Shown: positions 15,394 to 24,299 of the stretch, piece after piece | Position numbering within the stretch: the stretch's first letter is position 1 | Layout: every line of letters starts with the position of its first letter | DNA from: a virus | DNA: 64,000 nt | IMG/VR virus record: IMGVR_UViG_3300007352_000001 | Location: 124,001-188,000 of that record | Direction: 5' to 3' (one strand) | Made by a program: the position numbers and the translations under genes | Notes under the pieces: generated by a model | What the model saw: the letters and a program-made list of their open reading frames with translations, nothing else | What the model was told of the DNA's origin: nothing | The model's database searches: none

Positions 15394-15945
15394 ATGGGAG
15401 AGTTGGATCGGGACGAGATTGCCGCGCGGTATGAGTACGTCCACGAGCAGCCGAACATCGTTCGCTACCTGGTAGCGCAAGCGATCGTTGCGCACCGCCG
15501 GAGTACGGTGCGCCTCGACGTCGACGACTACCTGCAAGCGGAGTTCCTCGCGTTGTGGGCGACGTGCCGTCGCATTGACCCGCGCGTCGAACTCGCGCGC
15601 TTCATCGGGTACTTGAAGGCCGCGTCCGCGGTTGCGATTCGTCAGGCGCAGCGCAAAGGCTTGCGTGAGACGCGCTTGCAGGATCCGTGGATCGAGGCGT
15701 TGAGCGACGTGGTGGCGGACGGGCGCCTCACCCCGGAGCAGCTCACGATCTACCGCGACCTGGTGCGCAAGCTCGGCTCCTTGGTGCGCGTGGAGCGAGA
15801 CCCGTACCTGGAACAGGTCTATGATGCGCAAGTGGCGCCGCTCTTTGGGGCCGCAGCCGGTCACCTACCAGGCACGAAGAAGCGGGTGCGACGACACGTG
15901 GGCCGGTTGCTGTCCATGGTCACGACGCTCACCGCGCAGCAGTAA
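15394..15945 (+). CDS. Sigma-70-like protein
   Basis: A 183-residue helical protein. Residues about 40-85 resemble sigma region 2: LDVDDYLQAEFLALW matches the (D)xxDlxQevFlklW helix that contacts RNA polymerase, followed by a basic helix suitable for -10 recognition. A basic helical C-terminus (KKRVRRHVGRLL) could act as region 4, though a helix-turn-helix is not obvious. It may be a phage sigma factor for a class of phage promoters. ATG 15394 is preferred over GTG 15367 because of GGGAGAGGG. Alternatives include any helical DNA-binding protein. Confidence 0.45.
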   Translation: MGELDRDEIAARYEYVHEQPNIVRYLVAQAIVAHRRSTVRLDVDDYLQAEFLALWATCRRIDPRVELARFIGYLKAASAVAIRQAQRKGLRETRLQDPWIEALSDVVADGRLTPEQLTIYRDLVRKLGSLVRVERDPYLEQVYDAQVAPLFGAAAGHLPGTKKRVRRHVGRLLSMVTTLTAQQ

Positions 15946-15954
15946 GGGCGGGGC

Positions 15955-17418
15955 ATGCTCGCGTTCAACTACGGACCGGTCTTCACTACCGCCGTAGGGA
16001 CCGAACTCGAACTCGGGACGGTGAGCCAGCTGCTCACGCCAGACCCCGAGCAGCCGAGCTTGCTCCTGGGCTCGTACCTGCCGACGGGGCTCTTGTCGCA
16101 CGTGTGCACGCGGCTCGACATGATCGACGTGCCGTACGTGCTGCACAACACGCCGGCCGAGGGCTCGATCTACGACGTGCCGCCGGACTACCTCGCCGGC
16201 ATCACCCTGCGCGAGGAGCAGCGGATGCTCATCCGCAAGGGGCTCTACCACCAGCGCGGGTTGATCGAGAGTCCGACCGGCAGCGGCAAGACCGAGCTGA
16301 CGTGCGCGATCGCGCAGTGGCTTGACGGGCGCGTGCTCGTCTTGGTGCCTGGTACCAACTCGCTGCACCAGACCGCGGCCCGCTTCAAGAAGCGGGGCCT
16401 CGATGACGTCGGCATGTTCGGTGACGGCAAGCGTGACCTGAACCATCGCGTCATCGTCGCGATCGTTGCCTCGGTCTACCAGGCGATCGGTCGGCGCAAG
16501 GCGGACGTGCTGCGGATTCTCTCTGAGTTGCAGGCGGTACTGCTCCTCGAATGCCACCACTTGCAGGCGATGACTTGGCAGACCGTCTGTCAGAACACCG
16601 AGGCGCCATACCGCCTCGGGCTTTCGGCGACGCTCTTTGAGAAGGGCTCACAGCCGACCACGCATGGCGACTACGCGCTGATCGGGCAGACCGGGCCGGT
16701 GGTGGCCAAGCTCCCCGACCATCTGCTCATGAACCGCGGCCACCTGGCGACGCCGTGGGTGCACACATTGCGGGTCTTCCAGCCCGAGCGCACCGACGAG
16801 CAGAAGAAGTGCGACAACTGGATCCAGCAGCAGCGCGAGTGCATCGTGCACAACAAGCCGCGCAACACCATGATCGTCCAAGTCGCGGCGCCGCTGGTGC
16901 GCGAGGGCTTCAAAATCCTCACGTTGGTGAACGTGCTCAAGCACGGTGACACGCTCGGGAAGATGGCCTCTGAGGCCGTGCGGCCGTTGGAGGTCCAGTT
17001 CTACCACGGCGGGTCGACGCTCGACGTCTACCGGGATGGGATCCGGGTGCGGCGCGAGAAGCTGCCGATCTACAAGCTGGTCGACAAGCTCGAAGCGGAG
17101 CCGGAGTTCTTCCTGATCGGCTCACCGGCCGTGAAGGAGGACGCGGACTTCCCTGGTGCCAACGTGCTCGTGGCGGCAGGAGCCGGCCGCGGGTACCGCG
17201 GCGTGATTCAACGCACCGGCCGCGTGCTGCGTGCGAAGCAAGGCACCAACATCGGCCACCTGGTCGACTTCAAGGACTACACCGCCTGGATGTTGAAGGC
17301 GCAGTCCGACGCGCGCCGCAAGACCTACGAGGCGCGTTACGCTGGTGCTGAGCGGTTGCGGTTCCTCGATCATCGGACGCCGGCTGACGTCGTGGAGGCG
17401 ATTCGGCACGCCGCGTGA
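15955..17418 (+). CDS. SF2 helicase, UvsW/DEAH-like with altered Walker B
   Basis: A 487-residue superfamily 2 helicase. Q-like LREEQRM before Walker A SPTGSGKT (residues 107-114); motif Ia LVLVPG; motif II reads LLECHH near residue 199 where DEAH/DECH is expected, so the first Asp is replaced by Glu; motif III LSATLF (222-227); motif VI QRTGRVLR (about 418-425). Such phage helicases (UvsW type) unwind branched recombination and replication intermediates. The D-to-E change could slow hydrolysis or be tolerated. Lies just upstream of the DnaB gene. Confidence 0.8.
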   Translation: MLAFNYGPVFTTAVGTELELGTVSQLLTPDPEQPSLLLGSYLPTGLLSHVCTRLDMIDVPYVLHNTPAEGSIYDVPPDYLAGITLREEQRMLIRKGLYHQRGLIESPTGSGKTELTCAIAQWLDGRVLVLVPGTNSLHQTAARFKKRGLDDVGMFGDGKRDLNHRVIVAIVASVYQAIGRRKADVLRILSELQAVLLLECHHLQAMTWQTVCQNTEAPYRLGLSATLFEKGSQPTTHGDYALIGQTGPVVAKLPDHLLMNRGHLATPWVHTLRVFQPERTDEQKKCDNWIQQQRECIVHNKPRNTMIVQVAAPLVREGFKILTLVNVLKHGDTLGKMASEAVRPLEVQFYHGGSTLDVYRDGIRVRREKLPIYKLVDKLEAEPEFFLIGSPAVKEDADFPGANVLVAAGAGRGYRGVIQRTGRVLRAKQGTNIGHLVDFKDYTAWMLKAQSDARRKTYEARYAGAERLRFLDHRTPADVVEAIRHAA

Positions 17419-17466
17419 TGACGAGAGGGTTCGGTCGATGACTGGGTTGACGTGGTGGAGGATGGG

Positions 17467-18873
17467 ATGGCCGATGCACCGCAGTATCCGTACGGTCCGC
17501 AGTTCCAAGACAAAGTCCTAGCGCTGATGATCCGCGAGCCGGAGTTCTTGCCGGCGCACGCGGGGATCATCCAGCCGAACTACTTCGACAGCGACATTCA
17601 CTCGTCGATGGCGCGCATTCTCCTCGACTACTACGAGGAGCGCGGGTACCCGCCGGTCGCCGACACGGTGAATATGCTGATCACCAACTACATCGAGGCG
17701 CACAAGGTCGAGAGCAGCCAGGGTCATCTCCTGCGTGATCTAGTGCCGGCGCTGCAGAAGGTCGACCTCGCCAACCGCGTCGACATCATCGAGGCCGTGA
17801 GCAACTTCGGCCGCAGCAAGCAGCTCGAACAGCTCTGCTTCCAGCTGACGCAGCGCTTGGCGAAGGGAGAGAAGCCGGACGACATCTGGGAACACATCGA
17901 CCGCTCGCGGACCACCGGCTCGGCCATCGGGGACATCGGCATGTACCTCGCCGACGCGTTGCCTGGCGCCCCGGAGTTGGTGCACGCCGACAACCTCTAC
18001 AGCGACATCGGGAAGATCTCGACCTACATCGGCCGACTGGACAAGCAGTTCAACAACGGCATGGGCCGCAAAGAGCTGGGCGTCATCATGGGCTACACTG
18101 GCTTCGGCAAGTCGCTGATGCTGGTGAACCTCGGCGCCGCGGCGCTCTTCCAGAAGCTCGGCGTGGTGCACTTGTCGATCGGCGAGCTGGAAGAGATCGA
18201 CCTCCTGGCGCGCTACGCCGCCCGCATCGCTGAGACCTCGATCAAGGACCTCGCGCGCCTCGAACAGGTGTCGGTGGCGCTCTATCAGCGCCGCATTGCC
18301 GAGATCATCCAGCTCTACGGCGGGCGCGGCTACGCCAAGTACTTCTCGCCCGGCACGAAGGTGGCGACGCTGCGTTCGTACCTCTCACGGCTGCGGTCGG
18401 AGAAGCACTTCGAGCCGCACCTTCTGGTGATCGACAACGCCGACGACCTGCGACCGTCCTCGGCCGCGTTTCAGGCCGAGTCGTCCTACGAGCACTTGGG
18501 CCAGGTCTTCATCGAGCTGAAGGCGCTCGCGCACGACTTCAACGTCGCCATCTGGTGCGACAGTCAGACCAACCGTTCTGGCAACAAAACTGACGTCGCT
18601 GACCTCGACGTCATCGCCGACTCGCACAAGAAGGCACGCAAGGCCGACATCGTCATCTCGGTGAACCAGAGCAAGCGCGAGCGCGAGCTGAGCGTGCTGC
18701 GCCTGGCGCTGGTGAAAGCTCGCCGGTACTCGCGCGCCGACTCGATCATCTGGTGCCGCGTCGACTACGAGCGGATGCTGGTCAAGGAGTGCGAGCGCCC
18801 GCCCGATGAGATCCTGAAGGCGCCGGTCGGTGCCCCGATTCCGCCAGAGTTCCTGCCGAACTTCCACCACTGA
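17467..18873 (+). CDS. DnaB-type replicative helicase
   Basis: A 468-residue protein. The N-terminal helical domain (to about residue 150) resembles the DnaB primase-binding domain; the RecA-like domain has Walker A GYTGFGKS at residues 209-216, a catalytic IGELEEID segment about 30 residues later and Walker B LLVIDNADDL near 319. It would form the hexameric helicase that opens the fork and recruits the primase encoded two genes downstream. ATG 17467 has GGAGG five bases upstream. It matches gp41/DnaB-type sizes. Confidence 0.85.
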   Translation: MADAPQYPYGPQFQDKVLALMIREPEFLPAHAGIIQPNYFDSDIHSSMARILLDYYEERGYPPVADTVNMLITNYIEAHKVESSQGHLLRDLVPALQKVDLANRVDIIEAVSNFGRSKQLEQLCFQLTQRLAKGEKPDDIWEHIDRSRTTGSAIGDIGMYLADALPGAPELVHADNLYSDIGKISTYIGRLDKQFNNGMGRKELGVIMGYTGFGKSLMLVNLGAAALFQKLGVVHLSIGELEEIDLLARYAARIAETSIKDLARLEQVSVALYQRRIAEIIQLYGGRGYAKYFSPGTKVATLRSYLSRLRSEKHFEPHLLVIDNADDLRPSSAAFQAESSYEHLGQVFIELKALAHDFNVAIWCDSQTNRSGNKTDVADLDVIADSHKKARKADIVISVNQSKRERELSVLRLALVKARRYSRADSIIWCRVDYERMLVKECERPPDEILKAPVGAPIPPEFLPNFHH

Positions 18874-18913
18874 GTTTCGCGTCATGTTTCATGTTTCACG
18901 TGACACGGTACGG

Positions 18914-19267
18914 ATGAACACCGACTGGGGAGTGGGGCGGCGCCGTCGACGGCGCGACGGGCTCTGTCCGAACTGTGCCGAGCGGCCTAACCAATCCAGC
19001 GGCTATTGCAAGCCGTGCAAGGCCGAGTACGCGCGACGGCGCCGCGCGCTCGGGAAGGGGCAGCGCTACGCCACCATGACCGCTGACCAGAAGCTGCGCT
19101 CGCGCGCTCGGGCGTACGCGCGGGTCTACCTGCGCCGCGGCAAGCTGCAGCGTGGCCCCTGCGAGCGCTGTGGTAGCGACCGGGCGCAGATGCACCACCA
19201 CGACTACACGCGCCCTCTGGAAATCTACTGGATTTGCAAGGACTGCAGGGAGGTGCAGGCCGCATGA
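18914..19267 (+). CDS. HNH-like zinc-binding protein (117 aa)
   Basis: Two CxxC knuckles (CPNC, CKPC) near residues 18-37 are followed by a basic helix and then CERCG, HHHDYTRPLEIYWICKDC near residues 86-113, the pattern of small phage HNH-type zinc proteins with a paired CxxC and HHHDY core. It may be a nuclease or only a structural zinc fold; the second catalytic histidine is not certain. Overlaps the primase start (ATGATG). ATG 18896 or similar upstream starts lack a Shine-Dalgarno. Confidence 0.6.
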   Translation: MNTDWGVGRRRRRRDGLCPNCAERPNQSSGYCKPCKAEYARRRRALGKGQRYATMTADQKLRSRARAYARVYLRRGKLQRGPCERCGSDRAQMHHHDYTRPLEIYWICKDCREVQAA

Positions 19268-20259
19268 TGATGGCAGAGAACGTCCTACGGCCGATGCTGT
19301 TCCGACAGCTCGGGGTGGAACTCGACGATGCGATCCAGTCGAACCGCGGAGTCGAGCTGCGCTTCAACTGCCCGTTTTGCGTCGAGCGAGGCGAGCCGCG
19401 ACCCGACAGCAAGTACCGGCTCTACGTGCACGTTGAGGATGATGATCGCTTCGGCGCGTACAACTGTTTCCGCTGCGGCAAGCGCGGCCGACTGGTCGGG
19501 AAGTTCGATCCCAACTGGAAGCCGCGCTGCGGTGGTGTGATCGACGAGGAGGTCGACACCAGCCGCTTCCACGTGAAGAAGCCATCACTGCCTGACCCGG
19601 TGCGGATGGTGGTCGAGCTGCCGAAGGACTACGCGCCGATCCTTCCGACGATGGAGGCCTGCCGCTACATGCTCGGCCGCGGGCTCGCGCTGGAGGACAT
19701 CGACTACTACCAGCTCGGCATCGCCCGCCGCCGCATCGTTTTCCCCGACTACTTGGACGGCAAGCTCGTCTTCTGGGTGTCGCGCAGCTACGTCGACGAG
19801 CATGGACCGAAGTACTTCAACGCGCCCGGAGTGCTCCGCAGTGAGCAGCTCTACAACCTCGGTCGCTGGCGCGCGGAACCTCGCGACCAGGTCGTGATTG
19901 TCGAGGGACCGATCTCCGCGATCGTCGCTGGCCGCGACGCCGTGGCGACCTACGGCAAGCAGATCACGCACGAGCAGATCACCTTGCTGCGCCAGATGGG
20001 CTGTGCGCGGTACTACGTTGCGCTCGACCCTGACGCGAAGGAGAACGCGCTCGGCCTCGCCAAGGCGCTCTACGGCCACGGAGAGGTGTACCTGGTCTCG
20101 ATGCCGAACCGAGAGGATCCGGCGTCACTCGGCCGCGAGCGCTTCCGCACGCACTACTTGCCGGCGGCGCTGCCGTACGACCTCTACAGCAAGGCGACGC
20201 AGATCCAGTACATGCTCGGTGCGACCGCGGTCGCGTCGGTCGTCTCGACCCACGCGTAG
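19264..20259 (+). CDS. DNA primase (zinc finger plus TOPRIM-like)
   Basis: A 331-residue DnaG-related primase. CPFC (about residues 37-40) and CFRCGKRG (about 68-75) form the N-terminal zinc finger that reads template; a helical linker follows; VVIVEGPISAI (about 212-222) is the TOPRIM glutamate strand and VALDPDAKENA (about 255-265) the DxD strand that holds catalytic metals. It makes RNA primers at the fork, together with the DnaB-type helicase two genes upstream. The start overlaps the previous stop by 4 bases. Confidence 0.8.
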   Translation: MMMAENVLRPMLFRQLGVELDDAIQSNRGVELRFNCPFCVERGEPRPDSKYRLYVHVEDDDRFGAYNCFRCGKRGRLVGKFDPNWKPRCGGVIDEEVDTSRFHVKKPSLPDPVRMVVELPKDYAPILPTMEACRYMLGRGLALEDIDYYQLGIARRRIVFPDYLDGKLVFWVSRSYVDEHGPKYFNAPGVLRSEQLYNLGRWRAEPRDQVVIVEGPISAIVAGRDAVATYGKQITHEQITLLRQMGCARYYVALDPDAKENALGLAKALYGHGEVYLVSMPNREDPASLGRERFRTHYLPAALPYDLYSKATQIQYMLGATAVASVVSTHA

Positions 20260-20268
20260 TCGCATGCA

Positions 20269-20305
20269 CGAACTTTTTTTCACCGCGCGAACTTTTTTCA
20301 TCGGC
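20269..20305 (+). repeat. Tandem direct repeat with T-runs before the polymerase gene
   Basis: CGAACTTTTTTTCACCGCG at 20269-20287 is repeated as CGAACTTTTTTCATCGGCG at 20288-20306. The pair occupies the only sizeable gap (95 nt) before the polymerase gene. The T6-T7 tracts are unusual in this GC-rich sequence and suggest a regulatory or bent-DNA site. Confidence 0.5.
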
Positions 20306-20354
20306 GCGTGGGCCGATTCCTCTTCGAGCGGCATCTATATCGGGTGAGGGTACG

Positions 20355-23300
20355 GTGGAGGTGGCGGTGTTGGTGGAGGGGCAAGGAGCACCCTTGGGGG
20401 TGGGGCCGTTGGCGCCAGGTGGTGGTGCGGTGGATGCGGATGCGTTTCGTGCTGCACGTCCAACGTGGCTTCCGCACGAGATTGAACGAGCATTGCTGTC
20501 GAAGCAGCGGTGTCAGTTCTGCCGTCTCGGGCGGGACAAGCGCACGGGGTTCGTGGCAGTGGCGTCCAACGGCTCCCCCTCTCCTCAGATCCTCATCGTC
20601 GGCGAGGCGCCCGGCGGCGATGAAGACCGACAGGGCATCGCGTTCATCGGACGAGCCGCAGAGCATGGGAAGATGCTCCTGCAAAATGCGGGCGTGCCGT
20701 TGAGTGCAGTCAGATTCACGAATACCACGCGCTGCTTCCCACAGGACGAGCACGGTTCACCACGCGAGCCGAACCTCTTTGAAGAAACGGCCTACTGTCT
20801 TGGGTACTTGTGGGAAGAGATCGACACCGTCCGCCCGAAGGTGATCGTCGCCTTGGGGAGCTACCCGGCGAGCATCCTCACCGGCGAGAAGACCGGCAGC
20901 ATCTCGAAGATGTCGGGGCAGCTACGCACCATCACGGTGCGCGGCCGAGAGTACCCGGTCATCATGTGCGTGCACTTCTCGGCCGACTTGCGCTCGCACT
21001 ACAAGTACTCCAACGCGATCACCGACGCGCTCGACACGGCGTGGAACCTCTGCCGCGAGATCGAGGTGCCGTGCACGACCGAGACGGTGAACGACACCAA
21101 ATCGGCGCTCGCGTTCTTGAACGAGTTGCTCGCCCGGTACGACGCCAAGGAGTTCGAGGCGGTCGCGTACGACTTGGAGTGGGACACTATTCTGCGCATC
21201 GGCAATGAGGCCGAGCGCGAGACGTACACGGACCTCTTCGATCCCGAGAAGAAGATCGTCATGGCGTCCTTCGCGTGGTCGAAGGATCGCGGCACGTCGA
21301 TCGTGCTGCACCACGACGAGAGCAAGGTCGACTGTGCGGTGGTCGAAGCGAAACTCCGCGAGGTCCTCAGCCGCGTTCCGGTGATCGCGCACAACTACCT
21401 CAAAGCCGAGGGGCCGTGGTCGGCGATGAAGCTCGGAGTGACGCCCGAGCTGCACTTCGACACCATGCTCGCGTCGTTCGTGTTGCGCACCAAGACGGCA
21501 AGCCACGGCCTGAAGGTGCAGGCGAGCCGGTGGCTCAAGTGGCCGAACTGGTCGAAGAAGCTCGACGCGGTGGTGGCGAGCCTGCCGGCGGATCGACGCA
21601 GCTACAAGCACGCGCCGCTCGACCTGCTCGGTCGCTACTCGGCCGTCGACCCCGCGGCGACTTGGGGACTCTACGAGGTCTACAACGAGCACCTCGCCGA
21701 AGCCGACCGTCTGCTGCAGCCGCTCGATCTGCTGCACCGAGCGTCGCGCACGTTCATGAGCGTCGAGCTGCGTGGCGCGTTCATCGACCTCGACGAGCAC
21801 GAGCGGCTGAAGCGCGACTACCCCGAACTCTTGAAAACCCAGATGAAACTGTTGGCCTCGTACCCGCAGGTCAAGCGCTTCGTAGACCGCCGGCAGGCGG
21901 ACATCGACAAGGCGATCGAGGGAACCAAACGCCGTCGCACACTCTTCGCGTTCAACCCCGGCTCGAACGAGCACGTCGGTGACGTGATCTACGGCGAGTT
22001 CCAGGCGCCGATCCCACAGCCGACGAAGAAGGAGCGCAAGAAGGTCGAGAAGGTGATCGGCTCTTCGCTCGACGCTGGCGATCAGATGATCACCACGCCG
22101 CTGCGTGTGCCGAAGCTCCCAGACTCAATCTGGATCGGCCCGCCCGACGGCTCGGTCGAGACCGCCGAGCGCGTGAAGATCGACAAGCAAAACTCTGGGG
22201 ACGGCATCACGCGCTTCCGCGCGCCGGTGCGATTCGCTCACCCGAGCCCGTTCTGGGTGTACCTCGGCCAACCGTCGACTTCGGATCTCTCGTTGCAGTG
22301 GTTGATGCGTGAGACACGCTGCAAGCCGTGCAAGGGCAGCGGCGAAGAGCAGGACGGGACGTGCCCGTCGTGTGGTGGGAGTGGGCGCCGCGGCGATCGC
22401 CGAATGCTCGCGAAGTTCCTGCAAGCCCACCGCGACTACAAGAAGATCGGCAAGATCAACGATGCCTACGTGCAGGCACTGCCGAAGTTCATCGTGCCGA
22501 ACACCAACCAGCTGGTGTTCAACTACCTCTTGCACGGCACAGACACGGGCCGTCTCGCCGCGCGCAACTTCGCGGTGCAGACCGTGCCGGCAAAGTCCGA
22601 CATCCGCCGGCTGTTCGTTTCGCAGTGGAAGGATCGCGGCGGGCTGATCGTCGGCATGGACCAGTCGCAGGTCGAAATGCGCGTCATGGCCTCGATTGCG
22701 CAGGACGACCGCTTCATCTCGTTCTTCTTCACCTGCTCGAACTTGGCGTGTGGGTACGTCGGCTCGCCGGCTGATTGCGGGACCTGCCCGAAGTGCGGCG
22801 CGAAGCTCGGCGGCGACATGCACCGGCAGGTCGCGTCCCAGGTGTTCCGTAAGGACCCGAAGGACGTCACTGATGGGGAGCGCAGCTCGGCCAAGACGAT
22901 CGGCTTCGGCATCCTCTACGGCCGCGGCCCGGCCTCGATCGCCGTCGCGACCGACAACACGATCGCGCAAGCCGAGGCGATGATCCGCGACTTCTTCGGG
23001 CAGTTCCCCGGCGTCGAGGCCTGGGTGAAGGCGCGCCATCAGGACTGTCTCGACTTCGGATACGTCATGTCGGCGTGCGGCCGGCGGTTGTGGCTCGAAG
23101 GGGCGGTCTGGAAGGACGGCGAACTGCAGCGCGACCGGCACGGCAAGATCGTTTATGTCAGCGACCAGTCGCTCGCGGGCGCGCAGCGCAAGTCGCAGAA
23201 CTACCCGATCCAGAGCGCGGCGTCGGACTTGACGCTCGAAGGCTTCCTGAATGCGTACGACGCGTTGGTCGCCGGCAACTTCCAGTCGCGACCGTGGGAG

Positions 23301-23687
23301 ACGACGCACGACTCGATCGAACTCGACGTCTACCCCGGCGAGTTGCTGTCCGTGATCAAGACGGTGCGCGAGGCGATGACGACCCAAGTGCACCAGACCG
23401 CGCCGTGGCTGCGCGTCCCGCTGGAGATGGACGTCGAGATCGGCGTGCGGTGGGACGGTGCGGTGAAGTGCAAGTGGATCAACGAGCAGACCAACACGAT
23501 GCGGGTCGTCGGCAAGAAGCTCTTCTACGACGACCTCGTCGAGCAGCTGCGCAAGGTCCACCAGGTTGATGAAGAGATCCTAAAGACGTTCGACGACCCA
23601 GAAGAGTTGAAGGGCGGTATCCGCAAGACCTACCAAGGTCGCAATGGCGGACTGCCGATGATCGACGCGCAGCTCACGATCCACTGA
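20355..23687 (+). CDS. Uracil-DNA glycosylase / DNA polymerase I fusion with zinc-ribbon inserts
   Basis: An 1110-residue three-part protein. Residues about 45-235 form a family 4 uracil-DNA glycosylase: CQFC iron-sulfur ligands, ILIVGEAPGGDEDRQG and TNTTRCFP. Residues about 265-455 look like the 3'-5' exonuclease: YDLEWDT, AHNYLKAEG, YSAVDPA. The polymerase palm carries motif A MDQSQVEMR (near 767), motif B SSAKTIGFGILYGRG (near 845) and motif C THDSIELD (near 984), where HDE is usual. Two Cys-rich inserts, CKPCKGSG...CPSCGGSG (about 655-680, DnaJ-finger-like) and CSNLACGY...CPKCG (about 793-815), interrupt the palm region. It is the phage replicase with built-in uracil removal. GTG start; GAGGG upstream. 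Confidence 0.88.
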   Translation: MEVAVLVEGQGAPLGVGPLAPGGGAVDADAFRAARPTWLPHEIERALLSKQRCQFCRLGRDKRTGFVAVASNGSPSPQILIVGEAPGGDEDRQGIAFIGRAAEHGKMLLQNAGVPLSAVRFTNTTRCFPQDEHGSPREPNLFEETAYCLGYLWEEIDTVRPKVIVALGSYPASILTGEKTGSISKMSGQLRTITVRGREYPVIMCVHFSADLRSHYKYSNAITDALDTAWNLCREIEVPCTTETVNDTKSALAFLNELLARYDAKEFEAVAYDLEWDTILRIGNEAERETYTDLFDPEKKIVMASFAWSKDRGTSIVLHHDESKVDCAVVEAKLREVLSRVPVIAHNYLKAEGPWSAMKLGVTPELHFDTMLASFVLRTKTASHGLKVQASRWLKWPNWSKKLDAVVASLPADRRSYKHAPLDLLGRYSAVDPAATWGLYEVYNEHLAEADRLLQPLDLLHRASRTFMSVELRGAFIDLDEHERLKRDYPELLKTQMKLLASYPQVKRFVDRRQADIDKAIEGTKRRRTLFAFNPGSNEHVGDVIYGEFQAPIPQPTKKERKKVEKVIGSSLDAGDQMITTPLRVPKLPDSIWIGPPDGSVETAERVKIDKQNSGDGITRFRAPVRFAHPSPFWVYLGQPSTSDLSLQWLMRETRCKPCKGSGEEQDGTCPSCGGSGRRGDRRMLAKFLQAHRDYKKIGKINDAYVQALPKFIVPNTNQLVFNYLLHGTDTGRLAARNFAVQTVPAKSDIRRLFVSQWKDRGGLIVGMDQSQVEMRVMASIAQDDRFISFFFTCSNLACGYVGSPADCGTCPKCGAKLGGDMHRQVASQVFRKDPKDVTDGERSSAKTIGFGILYGRGPASIAVATDNTIAQAEAMIRDFFGQFPGVEAWVKARHQDCLDFGYVMSACGRRLWLEGAVWKDGELQRDRHGKIVYVSDQSLAGAQRKSQNYPIQSAASDLTLEGFLNAYDALVAGNFQSRPWETTHDSIELDVYPGELLSVIKTVREAMTTQVHQTAPWLRVPLEMDVEIGVRWDGAVKCKWINEQTNTMRVVGKKLFYDDLVEQLRKVHQVDEEILKTFDDPEELKGGIRKTYQGRNGGLPMIDAQLTIH

Positions 23688-23713
23688 ACAAACCAAGCGC
23701 GAAGGGCGTGAAG

Positions 23714-23729
23714 TAAAAATACTCAGAGG
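23714..23729 (+). promoter_or_regulatory. AAATACTCAGAG motif, copy 3 (late-promoter candidate)
   Basis: TAAAAATACTCAGAGG lies 12 bases before the ATG at 23741 and points at that gene and the SSB gene. Same motif as 7843-7862 and 7980-8001 in the opposite orientation. Its A-rich core stands out in this sequence. Confidence 0.45.
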
Positions 23730-23740
23730 ATCCGTGGAGC

Positions 23741-24244
23741 ATGGCGCACTACCCAGTGAACGCGGAGCGGCTCAAGCGCTTCAAGACCTTCCATAAGGAC
23801 CTGCTCGAAGAGGTGAACGAGTGGTTGTCCGAACCGCTGCTCCGTGAGCTGCTGTCGGACGACGACCGTGAACGCTTCCGCTGGCTCCTCGTGGCGATGC
23901 GCGCCACGGACGCCACCTTGGACGACGACTTGAATGTCCAAGGTGACCTGGAAGTCGTGATCGCTTGGCTGCGCCCCAAAGTCGAGGAGGCCTACGCCAG
24001 AGAACAACAGTCACTAAAGGAGTGTGAGGGGAACATCCGGAAGCGGGCTCGTGACACGAGCAAGCCGGAATGGGTGGCGGACGCGACGGTGGAGGCGGAT
24101 CCGGAGGTCGTGCGGAAGCGAGACCGTGTGATCACGTACCGACGGCTCTACTCCATGCTCGACACCTTGAGCTACTCGCTCAAGCATCGAGCCGAAGTCC
24201 TTGGCCACCTCGTCCGGCGCGGCAACGAGTCCCGCCACACGTAA
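23741..24244 (+). CDS. Helical protein, possible recombination mediator (167 aa)
   Basis: An all-helical charged protein directly upstream of the gp32-like SSB gene. The C-terminal half (RLYSMLDTLSYSLKHRAEVL) and the position between polymerase and SSB recall UvsY-type recombination mediators, which load RecA/UvsX on SSB-coated DNA. This is context and helix pattern only. Preceded by the AAATACTCAGAG motif and GGAGC as Shine-Dalgarno. Confidence 0.55.
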   Translation: MAHYPVNAERLKRFKTFHKDLLEEVNEWLSEPLLRELLSDDDRERFRWLLVAMRATDATLDDDLNVQGDLEVVIAWLRPKVEEAYAREQQSLKECEGNIRKRARDTSKPEWVADATVEADPEVVRKRDRVITYRRLYSMLDTLSYSLKHRAEVLGHLVRRGNESRHT

Positions 24245-24299
24245 CACCACACCACAGGCTCCGTGTGGAGCCAAGCAACACACAGACGAGGAGTCAGCC

